From Anaerolineae bacterium (GTDB taxonomy: Bacteria; Chloroflexota; Anaerolineae; Aggregatilineales; Phototrophicaceae): a stretch of DNA of 52,206 nt. The stretch covers positions 1-52,206 of the forward strand of contig JACSRP010000122.1 of NCBI GenBank assembly GCA_014879665.1, written 5' to 3'. Within the stretch, counting starts at the first letter, position 1; the number at the start of each line of letters is the position of its first letter. Positions 1-8,117 of this stretch are shown here, in pieces. The notes below the pieces were generated by a model. That model was not told the origin of the DNA. It searched no databases and saw only the letters and a program-made list of their open reading frames with translations. The position numbers and the translations under genes were made by a program.

Positions 1-1
1 A

Positions 2-55
2 TCGGAGTGCAAGCGTCACAAAATCGCCCTGCGCCAGTATGAGCAGATAGAGTAG
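2..55 (+). CDS. C-terminal tail of an upstream protein (partial)
   Basis: The first bases can be read in frame 2 as the last 17 codons of a gene entering from outside the window and ending in TAG. The peptide is charged and helix-like (it contains RQYEQIE), and the other two frames stop at 42 and 48. Its position just ahead of the Wzz-like gene suggests another polysaccharide-operon gene, possibly a glycosyltransferase, but 17 residues do not identify a family. Reading frame choice is a judgement, not proof. Confidence 0.35.
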   Translation, partial: SECKRHKIALRQYEQIE

Positions 56-93
56 AATGATGCCGTTTCGGCTTGAATTCTTACGGAGGGTGA

Positions 94-750
94 ATGAGCC
101 TATATGACTATGGGCGCATTCTGCTGCGTCGCGGTTGGATCGTTCTACTATTGGCAGTGCTCGCTGCCGGAGCAGCATTTTTCTTCAGCCGCCAGATGAC
201 CCCAACTTATCGCGCGTCACAGGTTATTCTGATTCAACCGGCGCGTAATGATCTCGGTCTCACTGAAGCGACAACACGGCTGATGAATTCTTATCAGGTC
301 TATCTCAACAGCTCACGGGTCGCGCAGCAGGTTATTGATTATTTACAACTGGATATGACGCCAGCGGACCTGCTTGGCGACGTCACCATCCAATCGAATC
401 GGGATTTTCTCACGGTTCAGATAGATGTGGACTTGCAAGATTGCGCTATCGCCAGCGATGTTGCCCGTGTTTGGGGCGATCAACTGGTGATCTACCGCAA
501 TACGCAGAACCAGACAGTACGTATTGAAGATCGTATTGATGCGCTTGCGGTAGATGCGCCAAAATGCCCCACCAGTACAACGCCAAACGTGGCCATCAAC
601 ACGATTGCTGGCGGAATTTTAGGGCTGCTCGCAGGGATCGTTCTAGTGTTCGTTCTGGAGTATCTTGAAAGCAGCACGGTGCGCAGTCGCGATGATGTGG
701 AACGCGCGCTTGACCTGCCAGTATTAGCCAGCATTCCGCATAAAGATTGA
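94..750 (+). CDS. Wzz/CapA-type polysaccharide co-polymerase
   Basis: A 218-residue inner-membrane protein of the chain-length-determinant (Wzz, YveK/CapA) type, which controls polymer length and export of surface polysaccharide. A first membrane segment lies at about residues 13-31 and a second at about 168-190, with an extracytoplasmic region between. The cytoplasmic tail ends in the 'LDLPVLASIPH' motif that is typical where Wzz proteins adjoin a BY-kinase domain. At 218 residues it matches the short split form in which the kinase is a separate gene, and such a gene follows directly. The ATG is preceded by a strong GGAGGG (85-90). It opens the rhamnose/glycosyltransferase operon as seen here; the exact polymer is unknown. 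Confidence 0.85.
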   Translation: MSLYDYGRILLRRGWIVLLLAVLAAGAAFFFSRQMTPTYRASQVILIQPARNDLGLTEATTRLMNSYQVYLNSSRVAQQVIDYLQLDMTPADLLGDVTIQSNRDFLTVQIDVDLQDCAIASDVARVWGDQLVIYRNTQNQTVRIEDRIDALAVDAPKCPTSTTPNVAINTIAGGILGLLAGIVLVFVLEYLESSTVRSRDDVERALDLPVLASIPHKD

Positions 751-758
751 GGATTTTC

Positions 759-1406
759 ATGGCGAACTCAAAGCTAATTACCCTGACAGATCCCCGTTCT
801 TCGGCGGCTGAGGCCTTCCGCACGCTGCGCACAAATCTAATTTTTAGCGGTGTGGAGCGGGCGTTAACAACGCTGGTTATCACTTCTGCGAAAAACGACG
901 ATGACAAGAGTGAAGCCACCGCCAATCTCGCCGTGACTTTCGCCCAGGCTGGCAACAAAACGATTCTGGTGGATGGCGATCTGCGGAATCCGCTTCAGCA
1001 TACCCTTTGGGGGGTGAAGAATGATCGTGGATTAACCACGATGATGCTGGAGCCGGAAGCCATGGCACATCCTCCGCTGATACAGACGGAAGTTGAGAAC
1101 TTATCGCTTCTGCCCAGCGGGACACTGCCGCCGGTGCCTTCGGACCTATTCAGCAGCCAGCGCATGGGCGAAGTACTGGGCGTTTTGAAAGCGCGCGCAA
1201 ACTACATCATTTTCGATGCTCCACCGGTATTAAGCGCCAGCGACGCAGCCCTGCTGGCCTCCCGTTTAGACGGTGTTTTGCTGGTCGTCAAGACCGGAAG
1301 CACACGCCGGGATCAGGTTGCCAGAGCGCGCGATGAACTTAATCGGGTACATGCCCGCGTGCTAGGCGCAGTCTTAACCAATGCGCCACGTGGAGATACG
1401 CGCTAA
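759..1406 (+). CDS. BY-kinase-like (CpsD/CapB) P-loop protein with degenerate Walker A
   Basis: A 215-residue soluble protein of the bacterial tyrosine kinase/MinD-like family that partners Wzz proteins. The N-terminal EAFRTLRTNL signature (18-27), Walker A' (ILVDGD, 69-74) and Walker B (IIFDAPP, 150-156) are all clear. The P-loop is not: where the family has PGEGKST, residues 46-52 read NDDDKSE, keeping Lys50 and Ser51 but losing both glycines. There is also no C-terminal tyrosine cluster (it ends RGDTR). It may be a non-catalytic partner of the preceding Wzz-like protein. I chose ATG 759 because TGAGGA lies 5 bases upstream. A TTG at 747 overlapping the previous stop as TTGA is a possible alternative. 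Confidence 0.8.
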   Translation: MANSKLITLTDPRSSAAEAFRTLRTNLIFSGVERALTTLVITSAKNDDDKSEATANLAVTFAQAGNKTILVDGDLRNPLQHTLWGVKNDRGLTTMMLEPEAMAHPPLIQTEVENLSLLPSGTLPPVPSDLFSSQRMGEVLGVLKARANYIIFDAPPVLSASDAALLASRLDGVLLVVKTGSTRRDQVARARDELNRVHARVLGAVLTNAPRGDTR

Positions 1407-1464
1407 TCGCTCAACACTATCGTTTCTGGCTTTATCCTCAGAGCTAACACGGAGAGAACAGACA

Positions 1465-2538
1465 ATGAAGGGGCTAATCCTCAGCGGTGGCAAGGGTACC
1501 CGGCTTTATCCTCTCACCTACACACTGGCAAAGCAATTGGTTCCTGTCGCCAATAAACCGGTGCTGATACGGGTCATTGAGCTGATTCGCGACGCGGGCG
1601 TAGATGAAATCGGGATTATCATTGCGCCAAATACGGGCGACGAAATTCGGGCGGCAGTCGGTGACGGCTCACGCTGGGGTGTGCGTATTGAATACATTCT
1701 CCAATCTTCTCCGGATGGTCTGGCTCATGCGGTCAAAATCGCGCAGCCGTTCATTGGCGATGACCGCTTCGTCATGTTTTTAGGGGATAACGTCATTCAA
1801 GGCGGCATCAAAACCCTGATCGCTGACTTCGCGAATCATGATTGGAACTGCCAGATCGTTCTGAAAGAAGTTGAAGACCCGAAGTCTTTCGGGGTCGCTA
1901 AATTGCACGGGGATGGTTCAATTGAACAGCTGATCGAGAAACCACAAAATCCCCCCAGCAATCTGGCCTTGATCGGCATCTATATGTTTGACCAGCATGT
2001 ATTTGAAGCAGTCAACAGTATACAGCCTTCAAGGCGAGGCGAATATGAAATTACTGATGCGATTCAATGGCTGGTCGATCGCGGCTATATGGTGCAGCCA
2101 CACATTCATCAAGGATGGTGGATAGATACTGGCAAAGCATCGGATATGTTGGAGGCCAATTCAAGTGTACTGGATGAAATTACGCCAACTATCGCCCCGG
2201 ATGCTGTGATCGAAAACTCACAGGTAGACCGGCGGGTGACACTTCAGGCTGGCGCGCAAATCATCAACAGCATCGTACGCGGCCCATCTATCATTGGTGA
2301 AGGCACAATCATCCGCGACAGCTATATCGGGCCGCACACCAGTATTTATCATCATGTGCACGTTGATCGCTGTGAGATTGATCGCTGCATCGTGCTGGAA
2401 CACAGCGAACTCCGCAATCTTCCTGCACGGCTTCACGATAGTTTAATTGGCCGATACGCGAAGGTGCTGCGCCGCGAAGTGCGCCCTTTGACGCTCACTA
2501 TGAATCTGGGCGATCACAGCAGCGTGGAAATTATCTAA
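1465..2538 (+). CDS. rmlA: Glucose-1-phosphate thymidylyltransferase, long form
   Basis: Makes dTDP-glucose from dTTP and glucose-1-phosphate, the first step to dTDP-rhamnose and other deoxysugars. The nucleotidyltransferase signature GGKGTRL, followed by KQLVPVANKP, runs over residues 8-32. At 357 residues it belongs to the long RmlA form, which carries a C-terminal left-handed beta-helix (hexapeptide-repeat-like region from about residue 235) not found in the 290-residue enterobacterial enzyme. Start chosen at ATG 1465 because the family begins MKGLILSGG; the longer open frame from 1381 overlaps the upstream gene. Next to rmlB and rmlD. Some long-form relatives act on other sugar phosphates, so specificity is inferred from context. 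Confidence 0.9.
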   Translation: MKGLILSGGKGTRLYPLTYTLAKQLVPVANKPVLIRVIELIRDAGVDEIGIIIAPNTGDEIRAAVGDGSRWGVRIEYILQSSPDGLAHAVKIAQPFIGDDRFVMFLGDNVIQGGIKTLIADFANHDWNCQIVLKEVEDPKSFGVAKLHGDGSIEQLIEKPQNPPSNLALIGIYMFDQHVFEAVNSIQPSRRGEYEITDAIQWLVDRGYMVQPHIHQGWWIDTGKASDMLEANSSVLDEITPTIAPDAVIENSQVDRRVTLQAGAQIINSIVRGPSIIGEGTIIRDSYIGPHTSIYHHVHVDRCEIDRCIVLEHSELRNLPARLHDSLIGRYAKVLRREVRPLTLTMNLGDHSSVEII

Positions 2539-2562
2539 AGCATTGAAGGATAAGATTTACCC

Positions 2563-3462
2563 ATGAGCGAAACAACCATTCGCGCGATTGCGGTGGATAT
2601 TGATGGAACCCTGCTGAACAGCAAGCATAAACTGACGCCAGAAGTTGAAAAGGCGCTGCACGATGCTGCCGGGCAAGGGGTGCATATCATCCTTGCCACT
2701 GGAAAATCGCGCAATTCTGCTATTCATCTGATTAAGCAGCTCAAACTTGCAACTTCCGGAATCTACCTGCAAGGCACGACTATTTATGATGAATCTGGCA
2801 AGATCACACATCAGAAAGTGCTCGATCCAGATTTAGTGCGCCGGGTGATCACTTATGCAGAAGATCGCGACTTTGCCGTGATCGCCTACAGCGGCACGCG
2901 AATTATGGCGCGCCACGAAGATAAAGAGATGCGCGAAAGCACTGAAAAATATCACGAGCCGGCTCCCGAAGTAGTTGGCTCATTACAAGCCATCGCCGGC
3001 ACGCTGCCGATCAATAAAATTATGATGATCGGTGAACCACGCGCAATCACATCGCTGCGCTGGCAGTTAGGCTTTCAGTTAGGAGGTTCCGCCCGTCTGG
3101 TTCAGGCGGGGTTGAGCAATATGCTAGAGATGCTGCCGTTGAACTCCGGGAAAGGCCCCGCGCTGGAAACGCTGCTTCAAGACATGAACATATCGCCCAA
3201 AGAAGTGATGGCTATCGGCGATGCGGAAAATGATATTGAAATGCTCAAACTGGTGGGTGTTGGCATCGCCATGGGGCAAGCCGCGCAGATGGTGAAAGAT
3301 GCGGCAGCGCATATCACCGCAACCAACGACGATCATGGTGTCGCCCGCGCGATTGAAAAATTCGTCCTCAAGCCCACGCCCACAGCTGAAGCGTTCATCG
3401 AGGAAGCGGCGACTACCGTTATTCGCATCACCCCACCTGCTCAAACCAATGGAGACAGCTAA
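2563..3462 (+). CDS. Cof-type HAD-superfamily phosphatase
   Basis: A 299-residue HAD hydrolase of the Cof/YidA (type IIB cap) group. Motif I is DIDGT with nucleophile Asp12 and acid/base Asp14, motif II is Thr46 in ATGKS, motif III is Lys197, and motif IV is GDAEND (Asp220, Asp224). The length is normal for Cof proteins. These enzymes usually dephosphorylate sugar phosphates or flavin nucleotides with loose specificity. Its place between rmlA and rmlB, with 24- and 3-base gaps, suggests a sugar-phosphate substrate linked to the envelope pathway, but the true substrate cannot be read from the sequence. Confidence 0.88.
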   Translation: MSETTIRAIAVDIDGTLLNSKHKLTPEVEKALHDAAGQGVHIILATGKSRNSAIHLIKQLKLATSGIYLQGTTIYDESGKITHQKVLDPDLVRRVITYAEDRDFAVIAYSGTRIMARHEDKEMRESTEKYHEPAPEVVGSLQAIAGTLPINKIMMIGEPRAITSLRWQLGFQLGGSARLVQAGLSNMLEMLPLNSGKGPALETLLQDMNISPKEVMAIGDAENDIEMLKLVGVGIAMGQAAQMVKDAAAHITATNDDHGVARAIEKFVLKPTPTAEAFIEEAATTVIRITPPAQTNGDS

Positions 3463-3465
3463 TCC

Positions 3466-4491
3466 ATGAAGAATATACTGGTCACCGGCGCGGCAGGCTT
3501 TATCGGCAGCGCATTCGCCCGATATATGGTGAAAAACTACCCCCACTATAACATCGTCGTTTACGACAAACTCACCTATGCAGGGAATCTTGAAAATCTA
3601 CTGCCCATTTCTGACGAGCCAAATTATCGCTTTGTTCAGGGGGATATTGCGGATCGCAACGCAGTACAACGCTCATTTGATGAATTCCAGATTGATACCG
3701 TGGTCAATTTTGCCGCTGAAAGCCACGTGGATCGCAGCATCCTTCAGGCTGATGCATTCATCCATACCGATGTGGTTGGGGTGTATATCCTGCTGGATAC
3801 GGCAAAAGCACACGGCATTGAGCGCATTCTGCATGTCTCTACCGATGAGGTTTATGGCGATATCCACTCTGGATTCTCGGTAGAAACCGATGGCTTTGCG
3901 CCAAACAGCCCGTATGCCGCCAGTAAAGCAGGCGGTGAAATGATGGTTCGCGCCTATCACATCACTCATGGCATGAACACGGTGATCACCCGCGGCAGCA
4001 ACACTTACGGGCCTTACCAATATCCTGAAAAACTGCTGCCCTTCTTCATCACTGAAGCCATTGATGAGCGCAAACTTCCGGTTTATGGCGATGGCCGGCA
4101 GGTGCGCGACTGGCTGTTCGTAGAAGATCATGTGACCGGCATTGACACGGCACTGCATCATGGCAAAGCGGGGGAAGCATATAATATTGCAGGGGAAGAC
4201 CTGCATGAAAATATTGAGGTAACTCACCGGTTACTATCATTACTTGGTAAGTCGAAAGATCTGATCAAGCACGTGCCAGACCGAGAAGGGCATGACCGCC
4301 GCTATGCGATGAACTGCGACAAACTGCGCGGCCTCGGCTGGAAGCAGCAGTTCAATTTTACCGATGGGTTAGAAGCTACGGTCAACTGGTATCAAAATAA
4401 CCTTTGGTGGTGGCGCAAGATCAAAACAGGGGATTATCTCGAATACTATCGTCAGCAGTATGCAGCGCGTTTGGCGGCTGCCGAGGAATAA
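3466..4491 (+). CDS. rmlB: dTDP-glucose 4,6-dehydratase
   Basis: Converts dTDP-glucose to dTDP-4-keto-6-deoxyglucose, the branch point for rhamnose and for 4-amino sugars. An extended SDR: the NAD-binding motif GAAGFIG is at 8-14, the catalytic TDE is at Thr126-Asp127-Glu128, and the active-site Tyr150/Lys154 lie in SPYAASK. The family motif YGPYQYPEKLLP follows. At 341 residues it has the usual length. It starts 3 bases after the HAD gene. Its product could feed RmlD here and also the WecE homologue 24 kb downstream. Confidence 0.95.
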   Translation: MKNILVTGAAGFIGSAFARYMVKNYPHYNIVVYDKLTYAGNLENLLPISDEPNYRFVQGDIADRNAVQRSFDEFQIDTVVNFAAESHVDRSILQADAFIHTDVVGVYILLDTAKAHGIERILHVSTDEVYGDIHSGFSVETDGFAPNSPYAASKAGGEMMVRAYHITHGMNTVITRGSNTYGPYQYPEKLLPFFITEAIDERKLPVYGDGRQVRDWLFVEDHVTGIDTALHHGKAGEAYNIAGEDLHENIEVTHRLLSLLGKSKDLIKHVPDREGHDRRYAMNCDKLRGLGWKQQFNFTDGLEATVNWYQNNLWWWRKIKTGDYLEYYRQQYAARLAAAEE

Positions 4492-4498
4492 ATCGCTG

Positions 4499-4867
4499 AT
4501 GCGAGCGGCGAAATACCGGTTTACCAGTGCCGAAAAAGCGGCGGCAAAAGAAGAAATGCGTGCCGCTTTGATTGATATTGCCCGCAAACGCGAAATTGTG
4601 ACCTATACGGAATTGTGCCTGCGGATTTCCAGCGTGGGCATGCATCCACATTCTTTCGTCTTTACTCAGATGCTGCGCGAGGTGTGCGGCGAAGAATATG
4701 CGAAAGGCCATCGCCAGTTATGCGCGCTGGTGGTCGCCAAGGCTACGGGGATTCCCAGCGGCGGCTATTTCACCAATACAGCACCCTTCAAGCGCGATTT
4801 TGGCGATCTTATGGAAGAGTGGCGAGCCGATGTTGAGGATGTATTCGAATATTGGAGCACTCACTGA
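4499..4867 (+). CDS. Small conserved-type protein of unknown function between rmlB and rmlD
   Basis: A 122-residue soluble protein that I cannot name. The N-terminal half is helical and basic (EEMRAALIDIARKREIVTYTELC). This resembles the start of small winged-helix-like hypothetical proteins that share an 'IVTYTEL...' segment and a later 'LCALVVAK...GIPSGGYF' segment. The C-terminus is acidic with several Trp/Phe. I place the start at ATG 4499, with GAGGA 11 bases upstream; an ATG at 4460 would overlap rmlB by 32 bases. Its stop overlaps the rmlD start (TGATG), so it is translated with the sugar genes. It is not a cupin and so does not replace the missing RmlC. Confidence 0.7.
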   Translation: MRAAKYRFTSAEKAAAKEEMRAALIDIARKREIVTYTELCLRISSVGMHPHSFVFTQMLREVCGEEYAKGHRQLCALVVAKATGIPSGGYFTNTAPFKRDFGDLMEEWRADVEDVFEYWSTH

Positions 4868-5721
4868 TGCGTATTCTGATCACCGGCGCGCGGGGCAGGC
4901 TTGGAAGCGCGCTAATCGCCCAACTAGCGAATAACAACCACACGATTACCGGCATTGATATACAAGAGCTTGATGTAACTGATTTTGCCGCCACCCTGTC
5001 GCTGGTGAAAGAAATTGCGCCGGAATTGGTCATTCACTCGGCAGCATGGACGGATGTGGATGGCTGCGCGAAAGAGCCTGACCGTGCAATTATTCAAAAT
5101 GGTTTTGGCGCCGGGCATATTGCGCAAGCAGCGGAGTCCGTCAACGCGCGGGTGATATATATCAGCAGCAATGAAGTATTCGATGGGCGGCAAAACCTTC
5201 CCTATCGCGAATATGACTTGACCAACCCGATTAACCCCTATGGTTACAGCAAGTGGGTGGGCGAGAAGATGGTCAGGGAAGCCACCCCGCGCTATCAAAT
5301 TGTGCGAACATCATGGCTGTTTGCGCATGGCGGCAAGAATTTCATCCAGTCTATTCTGAATGCCGCGAATGAAGGCAAGCCTCTAAAAGTAGTGACTGAT
5401 GAGGTCGCCAACCCAACTTACAATGATGATCTTGCTGCCGCATTAGTCCGGTTGATCGAAACAGAACGTTTCGGCATTTATCACCTCGTCAATCAGGGTT
5501 ACTGCTCGCGCTACGACTTTGCCCGATTCATACTCGATCATACTGGTTATAACGGCGTTGAAATTCAGCCGATTAGCCTATCAGACTGGGCGCGCCCTTC
5601 TAGCCCACCGCCATTTTCGCCGCTGGAAAACCTAGCGGGAAAAACTGTGGGTATCCCTCTACGGCCGTGGCAGGACGCGGTGATCGCTTTTTTGGAACGT
5701 GAAGGCTTGCTGCGGGCATGA
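4867..5721 (+). CDS. rmlD: dTDP-4-dehydrorhamnose reductase
   Basis: Last step of dTDP-L-rhamnose synthesis, reducing dTDP-4-keto-L-rhamnose with NAD(P)H. It has 284 residues. The Rossmann motif GARGRLG is at 7-13 and the catalytic Tyr125/Lys129 lie in NPYGYSK. The family segments 'NEVFDG', 'RTSWLF' and the C-terminal 'GIPLRPWQDA' are present. Start at ATG 4867, whose A is the last base of the upstream stop; the 15-base longer reading gives a poor N-terminus. The substrate should come from RmlC, for which no gene is seen in the window. Its stop overlaps the next glycosyltransferase by ATGA. Confidence 0.9.
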   Translation: MRILITGARGRLGSALIAQLANNNHTITGIDIQELDVTDFAATLSLVKEIAPELVIHSAAWTDVDGCAKEPDRAIIQNGFGAGHIAQAAESVNARVIYISSNEVFDGRQNLPYREYDLTNPINPYGYSKWVGEKMVREATPRYQIVRTSWLFAHGGKNFIQSILNAANEGKPLKVVTDEVANPTYNDDLAAALVRLIETERFGIYHLVNQGYCSRYDFARFILDHTGYNGVEIQPISLSDWARPSSPPPFSPLENLAGKTVGIPLRPWQDAVIAFLEREGLLRA

Positions 5722-6677
5722 GCGAATCGCCGTTGTTTTCAATCATCATTCCTCATTGGAATGGCAAGAAATACCTAAAAACATGTTTAGATTCACTTTT
5801 ACAGCAGAATTATCCCTCTATAGAAATCATCATTGTGGATAATGCTTCAACCGATGGATCACAAGCCTATATCAAGCAGAACTACCCGCAGGTTATACTT
5901 CTCGAATTACCGGTTAATCGCGGATTTACTGGCGCGTGTAATGCAGGCTTAGCAACTGCCGATGGCGAGTTTGTGGCGCTGCTCAACAATGACACCGAAG
6001 TTGATCCCGGATGGGCATTGGCGGTCGTTAATGGCTTCCAAAAGCACCCGGAAGCAGGCAGCATCGCCAGTAAAATGCTGCTGTTTGACCAGCGCAATCA
6101 TATCCATACCGCCGGAGACTACTTCACGATTGATGGCCGCGCCGGCAATCGCGGAGTTTGGCAGCAGGATCAGGGCGATTTTGATCGTGAAGCGTTCGTG
6201 TTTAGCGCCTGCGGCGGCTCCAGCGCTTACCGCCGTTCCATGATTGACGAGATTGGCGTACTGGATGACGATTTCTTCTTTTTACTAGAAGATGTCGATC
6301 TTGGCTGGCGAGCGCAGCTTGCGGGATGGCGCTGTCTTTACACACCGCAAGCGGTCGTTTATCATCATCTTTCGGCTACCGGGGGCGGCGTTACCGCCAG
6401 CTATTACGATGGGCGCAACAGTCTCTGGCTGCTGATTAAGAATTATCCGGCTGAACTTTGGCGTAAACATTACCGCCAAATTTTACGCAGGCAGGCGAAA
6501 ATTGCATTCTCTGCCGTGCGCGCATGGCGCGGCAAAGAAGCGCGCGCGCACTTACGCGGTATGCTTGCAGGGTTGATTGGCGCGCCAGCACAATTTGGCA
6601 AGCGTCGTCAAATTCAACACATGCGGCATGTTTCTATCGAAGTATTGGAAGCACAGTTGTCGCCGCCACAAGATTAA
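5718..6677 (+). CDS. GT2 glycosyltransferase, rhamnosyltransferase-like
   Basis: A 319-residue family 2 glycosyltransferase with GT-A fold, likely cytoplasmic and membrane-associated. It starts with SIIIPHWNG, has the nucleotide-binding DNAST at 41-45, the metal-binding NND at 90-92, and the 'FFLLEDVDLGWRAQLAGW' acceptor region. This is the WbbL/rhamnosyltransferase pattern. The 4-base ATGA overlap with rmlD makes dTDP-rhamnose a reasonable donor, which is inference from position. The C-terminal 80 residues are rich in Arg/Lys and may bind the membrane surface. Confidence 0.88.
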   Translation: MSESPLFSIIIPHWNGKKYLKTCLDSLLQQNYPSIEIIIVDNASTDGSQAYIKQNYPQVILLELPVNRGFTGACNAGLATADGEFVALLNNDTEVDPGWALAVVNGFQKHPEAGSIASKMLLFDQRNHIHTAGDYFTIDGRAGNRGVWQQDQGDFDREAFVFSACGGSSAYRRSMIDEIGVLDDDFFFLLEDVDLGWRAQLAGWRCLYTPQAVVYHHLSATGGGVTASYYDGRNSLWLLIKNYPAELWRKHYRQILRRQAKIAFSAVRAWRGKEARAHLRGMLAGLIGAPAQFGKRRQIQHMRHVSIEVLEAQLSPPQD

Positions 6678-6725
6678 TTTTATACCGTCTGCATTAAAAT
6701 TCAGCAGGCCACAGGAGTTCTCGAT

Positions 6726-7481
6726 TTGTCCTCTCAAGAGCGTCCGGCAGCAGCACCGCTGCTCTCCATCATCATTCCCGCGCTAAACGAGGAACTACGG
6801 CTTCCGCCCGGCTTGCAGAAAATTGACGCCTTCCTGCAAACTCAGAATTATGCGGCGGAGGTAATCGTTGTAGATAACGGCAGCAAAGACCGCACGGCTG
6901 AGATTGTGCAGGAATATGCACAAGCGCATCCTTACGTGCGGTTGATACAACTCAAAGAGCGTGGTAAAGGCCGTGCCGTCAAAGCCGGCATGTTAGCGGC
7001 ATATGGCGACTATCGTTTTATTTGCGATACAGATCTGTCTATGCCGATTGAAGAAGTGGTCAAATTTTTGCCGCCATCCGCGGGCGACTATGATATCAGC
7101 ATCGCCACACGCGAAGGGGAAGGCGCGCAGCGCATTGGCGAGCCAGAATATCGTCATTTGATGGGGCGTGTAAACAACCTGATTATCAAGGTTATGGCGA
7201 TCCGTGAATTTGAAGATACTCAATGCGGATTCAAGATGTTCAACCGCCGCAGCGCCGAAGATTTGTTCTCGGTTCAGCAGATGAATGGCATTGGCTTCGA
7301 TGTCGAAATTTTATTCATCGCCTTGAAGCGCGGTTATAAGATTCGGGAAGTGCCGATAACCTGGTATTTTGACCCCGACAGCCGCATGCGTTTGGTGCAA
7401 GACTCGCTAAATATGCTTCGCGAAATCTGGCAAATCCGTCAGAACTGGCGAAAAGGCGTCTATGCCCCTAAAGCCCCCTAA
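6726..7481 (+). CDS. GT2 glycosyltransferase, dolichyl-phosphate glucosyltransferase (ALG5)-like
   Basis: A 251-residue GT2 enzyme of the ALG5/DPM1-like group, which transfers a sugar from a nucleotide donor to a polyprenyl phosphate. It has LSIIIPALNEE, VVDNGSKDRT, the catalytic DTD at 101-103 and a conserved 'DTQCGFKMFNRRSAEDLF' segment, then the 'GFDVEILFIALKRGYKIREVPI' tail of this subfamily. No C-terminal membrane segments. The start is TTG 6726, well supported by AGGAG 8 bases upstream (6713-6717). The 3' end overlaps rnhB by 20 bases. Likely builds a lipid-linked sugar for polymer modification; the donor is unknown. Confidence 0.87.
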   Translation: MSSQERPAAAPLLSIIIPALNEELRLPPGLQKIDAFLQTQNYAAEVIVVDNGSKDRTAEIVQEYAQAHPYVRLIQLKERGKGRAVKAGMLAAYGDYRFICDTDLSMPIEEVVKFLPPSAGDYDISIATREGEGAQRIGEPEYRHLMGRVNNLIIKVMAIREFEDTQCGFKMFNRRSAEDLFSVQQMNGIGFDVEILFIALKRGYKIREVPITWYFDPDSRMRLVQDSLNMLREIWQIRQNWRKGVYAPKAP

Positions 7482-8115
7482 GACTGCCCCGCTAGACATT
7501 GAAACTATGCTCTGGCAAAGCGGCTGTCTGCGCGTTTTCGGGCTTGATGAAGCGGGACGCGGTGCATGGGCAGGGCCAGTGGTCGCGGCGGCGGTGTGTA
7601 TTCCTCATGGTCATGTTCAAATCAGCGAAATATTGTGCGGTGTGAACGACAGCAAACAACTGACGGCGCAGCAGCGCGAGACTTTAGCACAGCAAATTCA
7701 CGCGAACATAACTTATCAGGCAGTCGGTGTGGCTAGCAGCGAAGAAATAGACGAAATGGGCATTGTCCCGGCGACGAAGGCGGCGATGCGCCGGGCGATG
7801 GATGACATTTGCGTAATGGATGCTTGCATACCTGATCATCTGCTGCTGGACGCGCTGCGCTGGAATTATCGGAATACGCCCTATACGCCGCTGATCAAAG
7901 GCGACAGTCGTTCTCTGAGCATCGCCGCGGCCAGCATCCTCGCTAAAGTACACCGCGATCACCTGATGATTGCGCTCGATGAGCAGTATCCCGATTATGG
8001 TTTTGCCCGGCATAAGGGCTATGGCACTGCCGGGCATCAACAGTCGCTGGATCAATTCGGGCCATCCCCGGCGCATCGCCGCTCATTCGCGCCTATTCGC
8101 ACCCGGCTTTTCTGA
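7462..8115 (+). CDS. rnhB: Ribonuclease HII
   Basis: Removes RNA, including single ribonucleotides, from RNA-DNA hybrids. The DEAGRG motif (Asp29, Glu30) opens the catalytic domain. Asp130 (in LLLDALRW) and Asp148 (in KGDSRS) complete the four acidic metal ligands, and 'SIAAASILAKVHRD' and 'GYGTAGH' are family hallmarks. At 217 residues it is normal length. It overlaps the upstream glycosyltransferase by 20 bases and sits 2 bases before the next one, so it is embedded in the polysaccharide operon, although its role is in DNA maintenance. ATG 7507 is a possible shorter start, but AAAAGG just upstream favours 7462. Confidence 0.94.
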   Translation: MPLKPPKTAPLDIETMLWQSGCLRVFGLDEAGRGAWAGPVVAAAVCIPHGHVQISEILCGVNDSKQLTAQQRETLAQQIHANITYQAVGVASSEEIDEMGIVPATKAAMRRAMDDICVMDACIPDHLLLDALRWNYRNTPYTPLIKGDSRSLSIAAASILAKVHRDHLMIALDEQYPDYGFARHKGYGTAGHQQSLDQFGPSPAHRRSFAPIRTRLF

Positions 8116-8117
8116 TC

